A stretch of DNA of 64,000 nt from Salinibacterium sp. ZJ70 (GTDB taxonomy: Bacteria; Actinomycetota; Actinomycetes; Actinomycetales; Microbacteriaceae): contig NZ_CP061770.1 of the NCBI RefSeq assembly GCF_011751865.2, positions 930,001 through 994,000 on the forward strand, read 5' to 3'. The number at the start of each line of letters is the position of its first letter. The stretch's first letter is position 1. The translations under genes and the position numbers were made by a program. Of this stretch, positions 33,863 to 42,347 are shown one piece after another. The notes under the pieces were generated by a model. The model was not told the DNA's origin, ran no database searches, and was given only the letters and a program-made list of their open reading frames with translations.

Positions 33863-33978
33863 TATGTGTTCTCCTATTTATTCGTTGACATCCGCGGTGG
33901 CGGCGACGAGAGTCACAGCCCGATGATTTCCGGCGGATGCATCCGGTGACGGCGAACCGTCTCGGATGTCTATGGGGG

Positions 33979-35088
33979 TCAGGCGCGGCGGTACTGCGCC
34001 AGCAGGTGGCAGACGAAGGGATCGCGTGCCGCGAGGCCGACCTTGTGCATGTACTGCACGACGTGGACATTAGCGCGGAACATGTTCATCTCGGTGTAGC
34101 GGATGTTGTTCGCACGGCAGTACTCACGCACCAGCAGGCGCGCCTTCGGGAGCTGCGGCCGGGCCATGTTCGGGAAGAGGTGGTGCTCGATCTGGTAGTT
34201 GAGTCCGCCGAAGATGCTCGACGCCACCCATCCGCCGCTGATGTTGCGCGAGGTGTGCACCTGCTTGGCGAAGAAGTCGAGCTTCTCGTCGGCGGGAACG
34301 ATCGGCATGCCGATGTGGTTCACCGCGAAAGCGGTGCCGAGGTAGAAGCCGAAGACGGCCATCTGCACGCCGAGGAACGCGAACGCCATGCCGAGCGGCA
34401 GGAACGTGAAGAGCACGCCGAGGTAGACGGCGAAGCGCAGGGTGATCATCGACAGCTCGAACCAGCGACCCTCGACGGGTCCGCGGCGCAGGAGCGAGCG
34501 GATCGAGTGGTAGTGCAGGTTCAGGCCCTCGAAGGCCATCAGCGGGTAGAAGAGCCAGCCCTGGCGACGCGTGACCCAGGCGAGCAGACCGCGCTGGGAA
34601 GCGGCGGACTCGGGGTGGAACGCGATGGTGTCGACCTCGATGTCGGGGTCTTTGCCGATGCGGTTCGGGTTGGCGTGGTGACGGGTGTGCTTCGTCATCC
34701 ACCACTGGTAGCTCATGCCGGCGCCAAGGGTGATGAGGAGGCGGCCGAGACGGTCGTTGGCGGGGCCCGAGCTCAGCACCTGGCGGTGCGAGGCTTCGTG
34801 GCCGATGAAGGCGATCTGGGTGACGATGATGCCGAGGGCGCCCGCCATGAGCAGCTGGAACCAGCTGTCACCGAGCAGGATGAAGCCCGTGATGACTCCG
34901 CCGAGGGCGAGCGCGAGGCCGCCGAGGAGGAGGAAGTAGAAGAGCTGGCTGCGCTTGAGCAGTCCGGCTTCCTTGATCTGCTTGGAGACCGTGGTGAAGG
35001 CACGGGCCGGGTCGACTGTCGCGCCGTTGCGAGGCGTCGTGGTCCGGATGCGCCCGAGGGCGGGTGTTGCCGGGGAGATAGTGGAAAT
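33979..35088 (-). CDS. Acyl-CoA/acyl-lipid fatty acid desaturase, apparent ATT start
   Basis: A membrane di-iron desaturase with the three histidine boxes HEASH, HTRHH and QIEHH in order and several hydrophobic segments. The first in-frame ATG (34846-34848) would delete the first membrane segments, although 200 bases upstream are plainly coding (GLLKRSQLFYFLLLGG and a second hydrophobic run). Up to the in-frame stop at 35164-35166 there is no ATG, GTG, TTG or CTG; the best start is ATT at 35086-35088, giving 369 residues, the family's usual length, with N-terminus STISPATPALGRIRTTTP. The ATT lies in the palindrome ATAGGCCTAT (35087-35096). ATC codons or a sequence error are alternatives. It introduces double bonds to keep membranes fluid. 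Confidence 0.85.
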   Translation of the reverse strand: MSTISPATPALGRIRTTTPRNGATVDPARAFTTVSKQIKEAGLLKRSQLFYFLLLGGLALALGGVITGFILLGDSWFQLLMAGALGIIVTQIAFIGHEASHRQVLSSGPANDRLGRLLITLGAGMSYQWWMTKHTRHHANPNRIGKDPDIEVDTIAFHPESAASQRGLLAWVTRRQGWLFYPLMAFEGLNLHYHSIRSLLRRGPVEGRWFELSMITLRFAVYLGVLFTFLPLGMAFAFLGVQMAVFGFYLGTAFAVNHIGMPIVPADEKLDFFAKQVHTSRNISGGWVASSIFGGLNYQIEHHLFPNMARPQLPKARLLVREYCRANNIRYTEMNMFRANVHVVQYMHKVGLAARDPFVCHLLAQYRRA

Positions 35089-35244
35089 AGGCCTATCCGT
35101 CCGCTTGGTGGCCCAAGTGGGCCGAGATGAGAAGCCAAGGGCGGGATTGCCATTCGACTTGATTCACCTTACGGGGTGCCATATGCGTTTGCGGTGTGAG
35201 GCTCGATCTTTTGGCATGAATCACAGGGAATGGGCGGTTTCGAG

Positions 35245-35250
35245 TAAGAT
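35245..35250 (+). promoter_or_regulatory. Candidate -10 box of the efflux gene
   Basis: TAAGAT upstream of the uORF and leader. No good -35 is visible at 16-18 bp. It would give a leader of about 100 nt before the efflux-pump start. Confidence 0.35.
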
Positions 35251-35270
35251 CCTTGATCTGTCCCACACCA

Positions 35271-35342
35271 ATGTGGGGGCGGTTGCGCGTGAGAACTCCG
35301 CGCGATCCGAGGCTGGAAACCTCCGGCGTCTTCATCGTCTGA
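35271..35342 (+). CDS. Candidate leader peptide (uORF) before the efflux gene
   Basis: A 23-residue frame from ATG 35271 (or 17 residues from GTG 35289) ending VFIV-stop (C-terminal residues ETSGVFIV). It overlaps the sequence complementary to the ribosome site of the following MFS gene and stops 17 nt before its start. Neither start has a strong ribosome site; the ATG lies in the loop of a small hairpin (CCCACA-CCAA-TGTGGG). The hydrophobic end recalls the IFVI stall motif of the ErmC leader, but that is an analogy only. Confidence 0.35.
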   Translation: MWGRLRVRTPRDPRLETSGVFIV

Positions 35343-35356
35343 AGCCTGGAGGTTTC
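35316..35356 (+). promoter_or_regulatory. Ribosome-site-sequestering hairpin (possible attenuator)
   Basis: GAAACCTCC (35316-35324) is perfectly complementary to GGAGGTTTC (35348-35356), which contains the ribosome site of the MFS gene; a G-U and a G-C pair extend the stem. An overlapping AGGCT/AGCCT pair (35310-35314 with 35343-35347) would compete. A ribosome slowed in the uORF would mask the 5' arm and free the ribosome site. Confidence 0.55.
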
Positions 35357-35359
35357 ACT

Positions 35360-36802
35360 ATTTCTGCGTTCCGCAACTCGGCAACCGCGCGCTGGTGGGC
35401 GCTCGCTGTCCTCGCACTCACTCAGCTCGTCGTCGTGCTCGACGGCACGATCGTCGCCATCGCGCTGCCCCAAGCCCAGCAGCAGCTCGGCATGGGCGAC
35501 GGCGAGCGCCAGTGGGTCATCACGGCCTACACGCTCGCCTTCGGCGCGCTCCTGCTGATCGGCGGCCGCATCGCCGACTACTGGGGCCGCAAGCGCACCT
35601 TCATGGTGGGCATGGTCGGATTCGGCATCGCCTCGGTCTGGGGCGGCCTCGCACAGACGGGGCTCGAGCTCATCCTCGCCCGCGGAGTGCAGGGCGCCTT
35701 CGCCGCGCTCCTCGCGCCTGCCGCGCTGTCGATGGTGACTGTGCTGTTCGCACACGGACGCGAGCGCAACATCGCCTTCGCCATCTGGGGTCTCGTCGCG
35801 GGAACCGGAGCCGCAATCGGCCTGCTGCTCGGGGGACTGCTCACCGAGTTCGCCGACTGGCGCTGGTGCCTGCTCGTCAACATCTTCTTCGTCGCCATCG
35901 GTCTCATCGGCGGGTGGCTGCTGCTCGACGAGTCGACGACCGAAGGCGACAACCGCTACGACATCGTCGGCACGATCCTCATCACCGCCGGCCTCGGCGC
36001 ACTCGTCTACGGCTTCACCCTCGCCGAGCACGGCTGGGGCTCGCTCGACACCATCGGCTTCATCACCCTCGGTGTCGTGCTGATCGTGGTCTTCGGATGG
36101 AGCCAGACGCGAATCGCGCAGCCGCTGCTTCCGCTGCGGGTCATCCTCCACAAGGTGCGCGGAGGCGCCCTCATCGTGCAGGCGATCACGGGCGCCACGA
36201 TGCTCGGAGCCATGCTCTACACGAACTTCTACATGCAGATCGTGCTCGGCATGAGCCCGCTGTGGACGGGTGTCGGCAACGTCGTGATGACGGTCGCGAT
36301 CGTGCTCATGACCCCGGTGAGCACCAAGATCCTCGGACGCTTCGGCCCGCGCTGGCTCATGGTCGCCGGCCCCGCGATCGTGGCGGTCGGGCTCTTCATG
36401 TTCGCGGGTGTGCAGGCCGACGGCAGCTACTGGACGCACGCGCTGCCCGGGTTCGTCGTCATGGGAATCGGCTTGTCGGGAATCTTCGTGCCGCTGCAGA
36501 ACCTCGCTCTCGCTGGCGTCGAGCCTCGCGATGCGGGTGTCGCATCCGGTGTCGTCAACTCCGTCTTCCATGTCGGTGGGGCGCTGGGCCTTGCCGTGTT
36601 CACCGTCGCCTACACCTCGGTGTCGTCGAATGCCCTCGGCGAAGGCGCCACGACGCTCGTCGCGTTCACGAGCGGCTACTCGGCGGCATTCGTGATCGCA
36701 GGCGTCGCGATGCTGCTCGCCGCCCTCACCGCGTTGGCCCTCATCCGCGGCACGAAGGAGCAGCTGCTGCCCTCGGTCGAAGCGGTGCCCGCTGGCCACT
36801 GA
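35360..36802 (+). CDS. MFS DHA2-family drug efflux transporter, apparent ATT start
   Basis: 480 residues with about 14 membrane segments, beginning with RWWALAVLALTQLVVVLDGTI and carrying the DHA2 motifs LDGTIVAIALP and GRIADYWGRKRTF. Such 14-TM proteins export drugs or toxic cations by proton antiport. The frame is open far upstream, but the only start with a good ribosome site (GGAGG, 7 bases) is ATT at 35360-35362, giving the usual short N-terminus before TM1. A GTG at 35273 is possible but has no ribosome site and would add a non-conserved extension. Divergent from the desaturase. Confidence 0.85.
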   Translation: MSAFRNSATARWWALAVLALTQLVVVLDGTIVAIALPQAQQQLGMGDGERQWVITAYTLAFGALLLIGGRIADYWGRKRTFMVGMVGFGIASVWGGLAQTGLELILARGVQGAFAALLAPAALSMVTVLFAHGRERNIAFAIWGLVAGTGAAIGLLLGGLLTEFADWRWCLLVNIFFVAIGLIGGWLLLDESTTEGDNRYDIVGTILITAGLGALVYGFTLAEHGWGSLDTIGFITLGVVLIVVFGWSQTRIAQPLLPLRVILHKVRGGALIVQAITGATMLGAMLYTNFYMQIVLGMSPLWTGVGNVVMTVAIVLMTPVSTKILGRFGPRWLMVAGPAIVAVGLFMFAGVQADGSYWTHALPGFVVMGIGLSGIFVPLQNLALAGVEPRDAGVASGVVNSVFHVGGALGLAVFTVAYTSVSSNALGEGATTLVAFTSGYSAAFVIAGVAMLLAALTALALIRGTKEQLLPSVEAVPAGH

Positions 36803-36817
36803 GCCGAGTGCGAGACC

Positions 36818-36862
36818 GGACGCCCGTGTCGTCTCCGTGGGGGAGAGCGGATGCGGGCGTCC
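36818..36862. terminator. Terminator between convergent genes
   Basis: Stem GGACGCCCG / CGGGCGTCC with inner pairing (TCTCC / GGAGA), between the MFS gene and the minus-strand membrane protein gene. Confidence 0.6.
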
Positions 36863-36876
36863 TCATCCCCGTGTCC

Positions 36877-37713
36877 TCAGCCGCCGCATCCGGGGCGGTT
36901 GGCGTCGAACGAGCACTCCGTATAGAAGCTGAGATCGGGCTCGGGGGCCGGAGGCGGATCGAACCGCCCCTGCGGAACCTGCAGCACGAGCGCGATGGCG
37001 ATCACGACCGGCACCAGGATCCAGCTGGTGATCTTGAGACCCCGTTGCTTCGCGACTGTCGCGAGCACGGCCGCGGCGAGGGTGGCGGCGACCGCGATTC
37101 CGGCGGTGACGAGGTACCGGATCCCCGTCGCTCCGAACGGCTCGGGTTCGACCACGTTGACGTTGAAGAGTCGGAAGTGGACCTCGAACCACTGGGAGAA
37201 CAGCGCGATGGTCGCGACGCCGCCGACGATCAGCGCGAGGGCAGATCCGGGCACGAGGGCTCGGTCACGACGCGGCCCGGGCGAACGGACGCGGCCCGAG
37301 ATCGCCCAGCCGATGACCGCGCACACGAGCATCGCCACCGCGTCCAGTGCGAAGGGGATGGCGAGCAGAAGGAAGAGGAACCCCGCGTCGTCGAAGGTCA
37401 GCGCGGGAAGGTACTCGATGACGGATGTCCCAAGCGCTGCGAACGGAGCCGCCGCGATGCTGAGCCCCCGCGCGACGCGCGGCGGCGCGAGAGCGACGAA
37501 TGCGGCAGTGAGCGCCGCCCACGCGAGGCCGCGCCACCCGACGTCGATGAGGAGGGCGAGAGCTGTGGCGCCCCCGAGTGCGCCGGGGGACATCACCAGT
37601 GTGAGCAGCAGCTTGCCGAGGAAGAGGGCGGCGACGCCCGCCGTGACCGCGATCACGGCCGTGCGCCAGCGGGATCCGGCGACGGGAGGCGCCTGAATGA
37701 GACCTTGACTCAT
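36877..37713 (-). CDS. Unknown multi-pass membrane protein
   Basis: 278 residues with about seven hydrophobic segments and a small Cys-containing polar tail (YTECSFDANRPGCGG) that may face outside. No family recognised. The ATG at 37711-37713 has TACGCT at -12 to -7 and no ribosome site, so leaderless translation is likely; a 34-codon upstream extension is then untranscribed. It lies between the MFS terminator and tRNA-Gly. Confidence 0.7.
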   Translation of the reverse strand: MSQGLIQAPPVAGSRWRTAVIAVTAGVAALFLGKLLLTLVMSPGALGGATALALLIDVGWRGLAWAALTAAFVALAPPRVARGLSIAAAPFAALGTSVIEYLPALTFDDAGFLFLLLAIPFALDAVAMLVCAVIGWAISGRVRSPGPRRDRALVPGSALALIVGGVATIALFSQWFEVHFRLFNVNVVEPEPFGATGIRYLVTAGIAVAATLAAAVLATVAKQRGLKITSWILVPVVIAIALVLQVPQGRFDPPPAPEPDLSFYTECSFDANRPGCGG

Positions 37714-37826
37714 GTTCGGAGCGTAGGGGGCGGACGTGGCGCTGCGGAAGCCGGGGGTGTCGTGAGCGGGATTCGCTCCATCAACACGAATGCCCTGCCA
37801 GCGACCGGTGGTCACTGTCAGGGCGA

Positions 37827-37900
37827 TGGAGGGGATGACGGGAATCGAACCCGCGTAATCAGTTTGGAAGACTGAGGCTCTACCATTGAGCTACATCCCC
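37827..37900 (-). tRNA. tRNA-Gly (TCC)
   Basis: On the minus strand the acceptor GGGGATG pairs with CATCCCC, with T-arm GGGTTCGATTCCC, D-arm GCTCAATGGTAGAGC and anticodon loop CTTCCAA (TCC, reading GGA). Discriminator U and an encoded CCA follow the acceptor. Confidence 0.95.
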
Positions 37901-38109
37901 GGCGCCTCGATCTCTCAAGGCAACGCCTCCACTCTAGCGCAGGCTGGGATCCCCCTCGTGCACGTCCCCGGCTCGACGCACACGCGGCAGCATCATCCGC
38001 GGGCATGCGCCCGGCATCGTGCGGCTAGACTGTGCGAGGCCGTTTTTTCGGGTGGAATCTGCTTCGGCACAACCATCCGCACGCCGGCGGCTTCACCACT
38101 TGCGGCCTC

Positions 38110-38184
38110 CGGGGCGTAGCTCAGCTTGGCTAGAGCGCCCGCTTTGGGAGCGGGAGGTCGCAGGTTCAAATCCTGTCGCCCCGA
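38110..38184 (+). tRNA. tRNA-Pro (TGG)
   Basis: Acceptor CGGGGCG / CGCCCCG, anticodon stem CCCGC/GCGGG with loop TTTGGGA (TGG, reading CCA), T-arm CAGGTTCAAATCCTG, discriminator A, CCA not encoded. Upstream, TAGACT at about 38027 may belong to its promoter. The 209-bp gap from tRNA-Gly has no gene. Confidence 0.95.
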
Positions 38185-38224
38185 CGGAACATCAGCGAAA
38201 CAGAACCCCAGGAGATATATCCCC

Positions 38225-39595
38225 ATGGTCACGACGACCGTCGAGAAGCTCTCGGCCACGCGCGCCAAGCTCACCATCACGGTGACCCCCGAAGAGCTCA
38301 AGCCCTCGATCGATCACGCTTACGAGCACATCGCCGAGCAGGTCAACATCCCCGGCTTCCGCAAGGGCAAGGTGCCGCCCGCGATCATCAACCAGCGCGT
38401 CGGCCGCGCCGAGGTGCTCAACCACGCCGTCTCCGAGAGCCTGGAGCGCTACTACCGCGAGGCCGCCAACGAGGAGAAGCTGCGTCCCCTCGGACGCCCC
38501 GAGGCCGACGTCGTGACGTGGCCCAGCGAGAAGGACTTCTCGGGCGACCTCGTCTTCACCGTCGAGGTGGACGTGCGTCCCGAGTTCGAGATCCCGAAGT
38601 ACGACGGCCTCAAGGTCGAGGTCGAGACGGCGAAGGTCGGACCCGATGAGGTCGAGGCCGAGCTCGAGAACCTGCGCAGCCGCTTCGGCACGCTCGTGAC
38701 CGTCGACCGCCCCGCCAAGAAGGGCGACTTCGTGCAGCTCGACCTCGTCGCCACGATCGGCGGCACCGAGATCGACACCGCGAGCAACATCTCGTACGAG
38801 CTCGGCTCTGGCGAGCTCATCGACGGCATCGACGACGCCATCGAGACCCTCACGGCCGGCGAGTCGACGACGTTCGAGTCGGAGCTCGTGGGCGGCGACC
38901 ACCAGGGTGAGAAGGCGCAGATCGCCGTCACCGTCAACGCCGTCAAGGAGCGCGAGCTTCCCGAGGCCGACGACGAGTTCGCCCAGATCGCGTCGCAGTT
39001 CGACACCATCGGCGAGCTCCGCAAGGACGTCAAGGAGCAGCTCGAGAAGTCGGCCGAGTTCGGCCAGGCAGTCGCCGCGCGCGACAAGCTCGTGGAGATT
39101 CTCGTCGAGAAGGCCGAGATCCCCGTTCCCCAGGGCCTCATCGACGACGAGGTGAACCGTCACCTCGAGAACGAGGGTCGCCTCGAGGACGACGAGCACC
39201 GTGCCGAGGTCGCCGCCGAGTCGGAGGTCGTCTTCAAGCGCCAGCTCCTCCTCGACGCGATCGCCGAGGCCGAAGAGGTCAAGGTGAGCCAGAACGAGCT
39301 CACGTCGTACCTCATCCAGGCTTCGCAGCAGTACGGCATGGAGCCGGGCGAGTTCATCCAGGCTCTCGGCCAGTCGGGCCAGATCCCCGCCATGGTCGGC
39401 GAGGTCGCACGCTCGAAGGCTGTCGCCGTGGCGCTGTCGAAGGCCACGGTCGTCGACGAGAAGGGCAAGGCCGTCGACGTCTCCGCCCTCACTGTGCCGC
39501 TGCTCGGCGATGGCTCGGATGACTCCGAGATCATCGAGGAGTCGGACCTCGTCGGCACCCCGGAGCACGACGACCACGAGGGTCACAACCACTGA
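38225..39595 (+). CDS. tig: Trigger factor
   Basis: 456 residues. The ribosome-docking signature GFRKGKVP (about 43-50), a central FKBP-type prolyl isomerase domain (about 155-240) and an acidic C-terminal chaperone domain ending in a His/Asp-rich tail are in order. It binds nascent chains at the ribosome exit. AGGAG ten bases upstream of the ATG. It leads into the clpP1-clpP2 genes, the common bacterial tig-clpP-clpX neighbourhood, here spread out by DUF1697, TPR and copper genes. Confidence 0.96.
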   Translation: MVTTTVEKLSATRAKLTITVTPEELKPSIDHAYEHIAEQVNIPGFRKGKVPPAIINQRVGRAEVLNHAVSESLERYYREAANEEKLRPLGRPEADVVTWPSEKDFSGDLVFTVEVDVRPEFEIPKYDGLKVEVETAKVGPDEVEAELENLRSRFGTLVTVDRPAKKGDFVQLDLVATIGGTEIDTASNISYELGSGELIDGIDDAIETLTAGESTTFESELVGGDHQGEKAQIAVTVNAVKERELPEADDEFAQIASQFDTIGELRKDVKEQLEKSAEFGQAVAARDKLVEILVEKAEIPVPQGLIDDEVNRHLENEGRLEDDEHRAEVAAESEVVFKRQLLLDAIAEAEEVKVSQNELTSYLIQASQQYGMEPGEFIQALGQSGQIPAMVGEVARSKAVAVALSKATVVDEKGKAVDVSALTVPLLGDGSDDSEIIEESDLVGTPEHDDHEGHNH

Positions 39596-39614
39596 CCTGA
39601 GCTGAGTCTCACGA

Positions 39615-39675
39615 CCTGAGGGGTCGCAGATCACCATCGACACGGCGTGTCACCGGTGATCTGCGGCCCCTCAGG
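39615..39675. repeat. Intergenic palindromic repeat, copy B
   Basis: Arms CCTGAGGGGTCGCAGATCACC and its complement match at 20 of 21 positions, the tightest of the three copies, around a core with GACACGGCG. Located 19 bp after tig, where it could end the transcript. Confidence 0.9.
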
Positions 39676-39717
39676 CGTTCCCCCGGGGGTGTCGCGGCGC
39701 GCGCGTAGGGTGACGGG

Positions 39718-40233
39718 ATGCGGTACGCGATCCTGCTGCGCGGCGTGAATGTCGGCGGCGCCACCATGAAGATGGCCGGGCTGCGTGACGTCCTCACGAG
39801 GGCGGGGTTCGCGGATGTCGCGACGGTGCTCGCATCCGGGAACGCGCTCGTCACGAGCGGCGACGCGGCATCCGAGGTGAAGACCCGCGTCGACGACGCG
39901 CTGCGCTCCCACTACGGCTACGAGCCGCACGTGCACATCGTCGACCTCGACGCGCTGCGGGCGATCGCCGACGCGTACCCCTTCGAGCGCGGCCGCGACG
40001 GCTGGCACGACTATGTGCTGTTCGCACCGGAAGCGGCGGTGCGCGCCGAGATCCTGCGCGTCGACCTCGATCCCGCGCTCGAGCGCGCAGCGGAGGGCGC
40101 GGGCGTCGTCTACTGGACGGTGCCGAAGGGCGAGACCCTCGGCTCGCGGCTCGGCGCGCTGATCGGCAAGCCGGCGCTCAAGCCGCACCTCACGAGCCGC
40201 AACCTCAACACGGTCGAGAAGCTGCTGCGCTGA
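39718..40233 (+). CDS. DUF1697 protein
   Basis: 171 residues with the DUF1697 hallmarks MRYAILLRGVNVGG at the N-terminus, VLASGNALV in the middle and a C-terminal SRNLNTVEKLL. Widely conserved in bacteria, cytoplasmic, function unknown. The ATG has TAGGGT at -12 to -7 and no ribosome site, indicating a leaderless mRNA. Flanked by copies B and C of the palindromic repeat. Confidence 0.9.
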   Translation: MRYAILLRGVNVGGATMKMAGLRDVLTRAGFADVATVLASGNALVTSGDAASEVKTRVDDALRSHYGYEPHVHIVDLDALRAIADAYPFERGRDGWHDYVLFAPEAAVRAEILRVDLDPALERAAEGAGVVYWTVPKGETLGSRLGALIGKPALKPHLTSRNLNTVEKLLR

Positions 40234-40268
40234 CCGCTCACCCGCGACATCCCGGTGCCCGCTGGGGG

Positions 40269-40324
40269 GAGGGGTCGCAAATCACCGCCGACACGCCGCA
40301 TCAACCGTCATTCGCGACCCCTCA
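40269..40324. repeat. Intergenic palindromic repeat, copy C
   Basis: Arms GAGGGGTCGCAAATCAC and GTCATTCGCGACCCCTC match at 15 of 17 positions around GACACGCCG. Between the convergent DUF1697 and TPR genes. Confidence 0.88.
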
Positions 40325-40343
40325 CCGGAGGAGAAACGGGCAG

Positions 40344-40826
40344 TCAGCCCTCGAGCAGGTCGTCGGCGTAGGAGCGCACGGAGCCCGTGTAGCGGGGGAG
40401 GTGCGGAGCGAGCGTGTGCAGGAGGGCCACGACGGCCTCGCGCGGGCGCCCGGCATCGACGAGGGCGAGCGCCGCGAAGGCGACCGCGGCGTCCGCGAGC
40501 GGGTCATCATCCGGCCGCCCGGCGAACTCATCGCGCAGCAGCTCGAGCGACTCCTCCGGCCTGCCGAGGTTGCGCACCGTGCTCGCGAGCTGGATGACGC
40601 ACTGCGCCCGCTCGGCATCCGGAAGCCCCGCCTCGAGCGCGGCGCGGTAGAACTGCTCGGCGCCCGCCTGATCGTCGGTCGCATCGCGCGCTCCGCCGCG
40701 CTCGAACAGCGCGACCGGGTCATCGGGATGGTCGGCTGCGATCTCGTCGATCCGCCGCACCAGCTCCACGTCGCCGAGCTCATCCGCCTCGGCCCATACG
40801 GCTGCGATCTGCTCCCGCCAGTCCAT
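40344..40826 (-). CDS. Tetratricopeptide-repeat protein
   Basis: 160 residues made of TPR-like helical pairs (for example DDPVALFERGGARDATDD, AEQFYRAALEAGLPDAER, GRPEESLELLRDEF). A small cytoplasmic protein-protein interaction scaffold of unknown partner. The ATG has TAGCCT at -12 to -7, so the message is probably leaderless. Divergent from clpP1. Confidence 0.82.
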   Translation of the reverse strand: MDWREQIAAVWAEADELGDVELVRRIDEIAADHPDDPVALFERGGARDATDDQAGAEQFYRAALEAGLPDAERAQCVIQLASTVRNLGRPEESLELLRDEFAGRPDDDPLADAAVAFAALALVDAGRPREAVVALLHTLAPHLPRYTGSVRSYADDLLEG

Positions 40827-40956
40827 GATCCGAGGCTACGCGCCGCGGCACGCACTCTGCCCACGGCGAACACGGACGAGCCGCGCGCCACCTCCCCGGT
40901 AGATTCGACAACGGACATCGAGGCCCTGTCCTCGAATAGAACAAGGAGTTCCTCAC

Positions 40957-41544
40957 ATGGCTGAACCGGCATTCGCGCCGAGCGTCTTCGACCGTCTCCT
41001 GAAGGACCGCATCATCTGGCTCGGCTCGGAGGTGCGCGATGAGAACGCGAACGAGATCGCGGCCAAGCTGCTTCTCCTCGCTGCCGAGGACCCTGAGAAG
41101 GACATCTACCTCTACATCAACAGCCCCGGCGGTTCGATCACCGCGGGTATGGCGATCTACGACACGATGCAGTTCATCCCGAACGACGTCGTCACGGTCG
41201 GCATCGGCATGGCGGCCTCCATGGGTCAGCTCCTGCTCACGGCGGGCACCAAGGGCAAGCGCTACATCACCCCCAACGCGCGCGTTCTCCTGCACCAGCC
41301 GCACGGCGGATTCGGCGGCACGGCCTCCGACATCCAGACGCAGGCCGCGCTCATCAACGACATGAAGCAGCGCCTCGCCGCGATCACGGCCGCCGCAACC
41401 GGCAAGTCGATCGAGCAGGTCAACGCCGACGGTGACCGCGACCGCTGGTTCACCGCGGAAGAGGCCCTCGAGTACGGCTTCGTCGACCACATCCGCTCCT
41501 CGGCCACGGATGTCGTGGGCGGCGCGGGCACGGAACAGAACTAA
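40957..41544 (+). CDS. clpP1: ATP-dependent Clp protease proteolytic subunit 1
   Basis: 195 residues. Serine protease triad: Ser88 in GMAASMGQ, His113 in LLHQPHGG, and an Asp in the DRDRWF region. AAGGAG seven bases upstream of the ATG. In actinobacteria ClpP1 and ClpP2 form a mixed tetradecamer. The start of the second subunit is 25 bp downstream. Confidence 0.97.
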   Translation: MAEPAFAPSVFDRLLKDRIIWLGSEVRDENANEIAAKLLLLAAEDPEKDIYLYINSPGGSITAGMAIYDTMQFIPNDVVTVGIGMAASMGQLLLTAGTKGKRYITPNARVLLHQPHGGFGGTASDIQTQAALINDMKQRLAAITAAATGKSIEQVNADGDRDRWFTAEEALEYGFVDHIRSSATDVVGGAGTEQN

Positions 41545-41569
41545 GCGCGAGAGACGAAGGAACCCACGA

Positions 41570-42271
41570 ATGGACACCCCTACTTTCATGGCCGGCGGCG
41601 ACATGCTCGACCGCATGCCCTCATCGCGCGCTCTGCCCTACGGCGCGCCTGAGTCGCGCTACATCCTCCCCACGTTCGAGGAGCGCACGGCCTACGGCTT
41701 CAAGCGCCAGGACCCGTACGCGAAGCTCTTCGAGGACCGCATCATCTTCCTCGGTGTGCAGGTCGACGACGCCTCGGCGGATGACGTCATGGCGCAGCTG
41801 CTCGTGCTCGAGTCGCAGGACCCGGACCGCGACATCGTCATGTACATCAACAGCCCCGGTGGCTCGTTCACGGCCATGACGGCGATCTACGACACGATGC
41901 AGTACATCCGCCCGCAGATCCAGACGGTCGTCCTCGGCCAGGCAGCCTCGGCTGCCGCGGTGATCCTCGCGGCGGGCACGCCCGGCAAGCGCCTCGCGCT
42001 GCCGAACGCGCGCGTGCTCATCCACCAGCCTTCGGTCGGCGAAGCCGGACGCGGTCAGGCGTCGGACATCGAGATCCAGGCGAAGGAGATCCTGCGCCTG
42101 CGCACGTGGCTCGAGGAGACCATGTCGCGCCACTCGAACAAGACGGTGGAGCAGGTGCACACCGACATCGAGCGCGACCGCATCCTCACGGCGCCGGAGG
42201 CGCTCGAGTACGGCCTCATCGACCAGGTGCTGACGAGCCGCAAGTCGCTCCCGGCACTCACGAAGGCCTGA
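41570..42271 (+). CDS. clpP2: ATP-dependent Clp protease proteolytic subunit 2
   Basis: 233 residues with Ser127 in GQAASAAA and His152 in RVLIHQPS. It has an N-terminal extension of about 30 residues compared with ClpP1, typical of actinobacterial ClpP2. The ATG at 41570 has AAGGA upstream; an earlier in-frame start lies inside clpP1. Works with ClpX (44416-45693) and probably ClpC. Confidence 0.97.
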   Translation: MDTPTFMAGGDMLDRMPSSRALPYGAPESRYILPTFEERTAYGFKRQDPYAKLFEDRIIFLGVQVDDASADDVMAQLLVLESQDPDRDIVMYINSPGGSFTAMTAIYDTMQYIRPQIQTVVLGQAASAAAVILAAGTPGKRLALPNARVLIHQPSVGEAGRGQASDIEIQAKEILRLRTWLEETMSRHSNKTVEQVHTDIERDRILTAPEALEYGLIDQVLTSRKSLPALTKA

Positions 42272-42285
42272 TCAGCAGATCACGA

Positions 42286-42321
42286 AGAAGCGCCCCGGTG
42301 GATCTCCACCGGGGCGCTTCT
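42286..42321. terminator. Bidirectional terminator after clpP2
   Basis: A 15-16-bp stem AGAAGCGCCCCGGTGG / CCACCGGGGCGCTTCT with a four-base loop, between the convergent clpP2 and copC-like genes. Confidence 0.88.
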
Positions 42322-42347
42322 CGTTGCGCGATGCTGCGGTCTGTCGG

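Noticed and set aside
33979..34848. Desaturase starting at the first ATG (289 residues)
   Set aside because: This would remove clearly coding hydrophobic segments upstream of the first His box.
34955..35359. 5' extension of the MFS efflux frame into the desaturase region
   Set aside because: No ribosome site, non-conserved sequence, and overlap with the divergent desaturase 5' end; ATT 35360 with GGAGG is better supported.
40840..40956. ClgR-type operator before clpP1
   Set aside because: The region contains CGAAC-like words but no convincing inverted repeat at the expected spacing.
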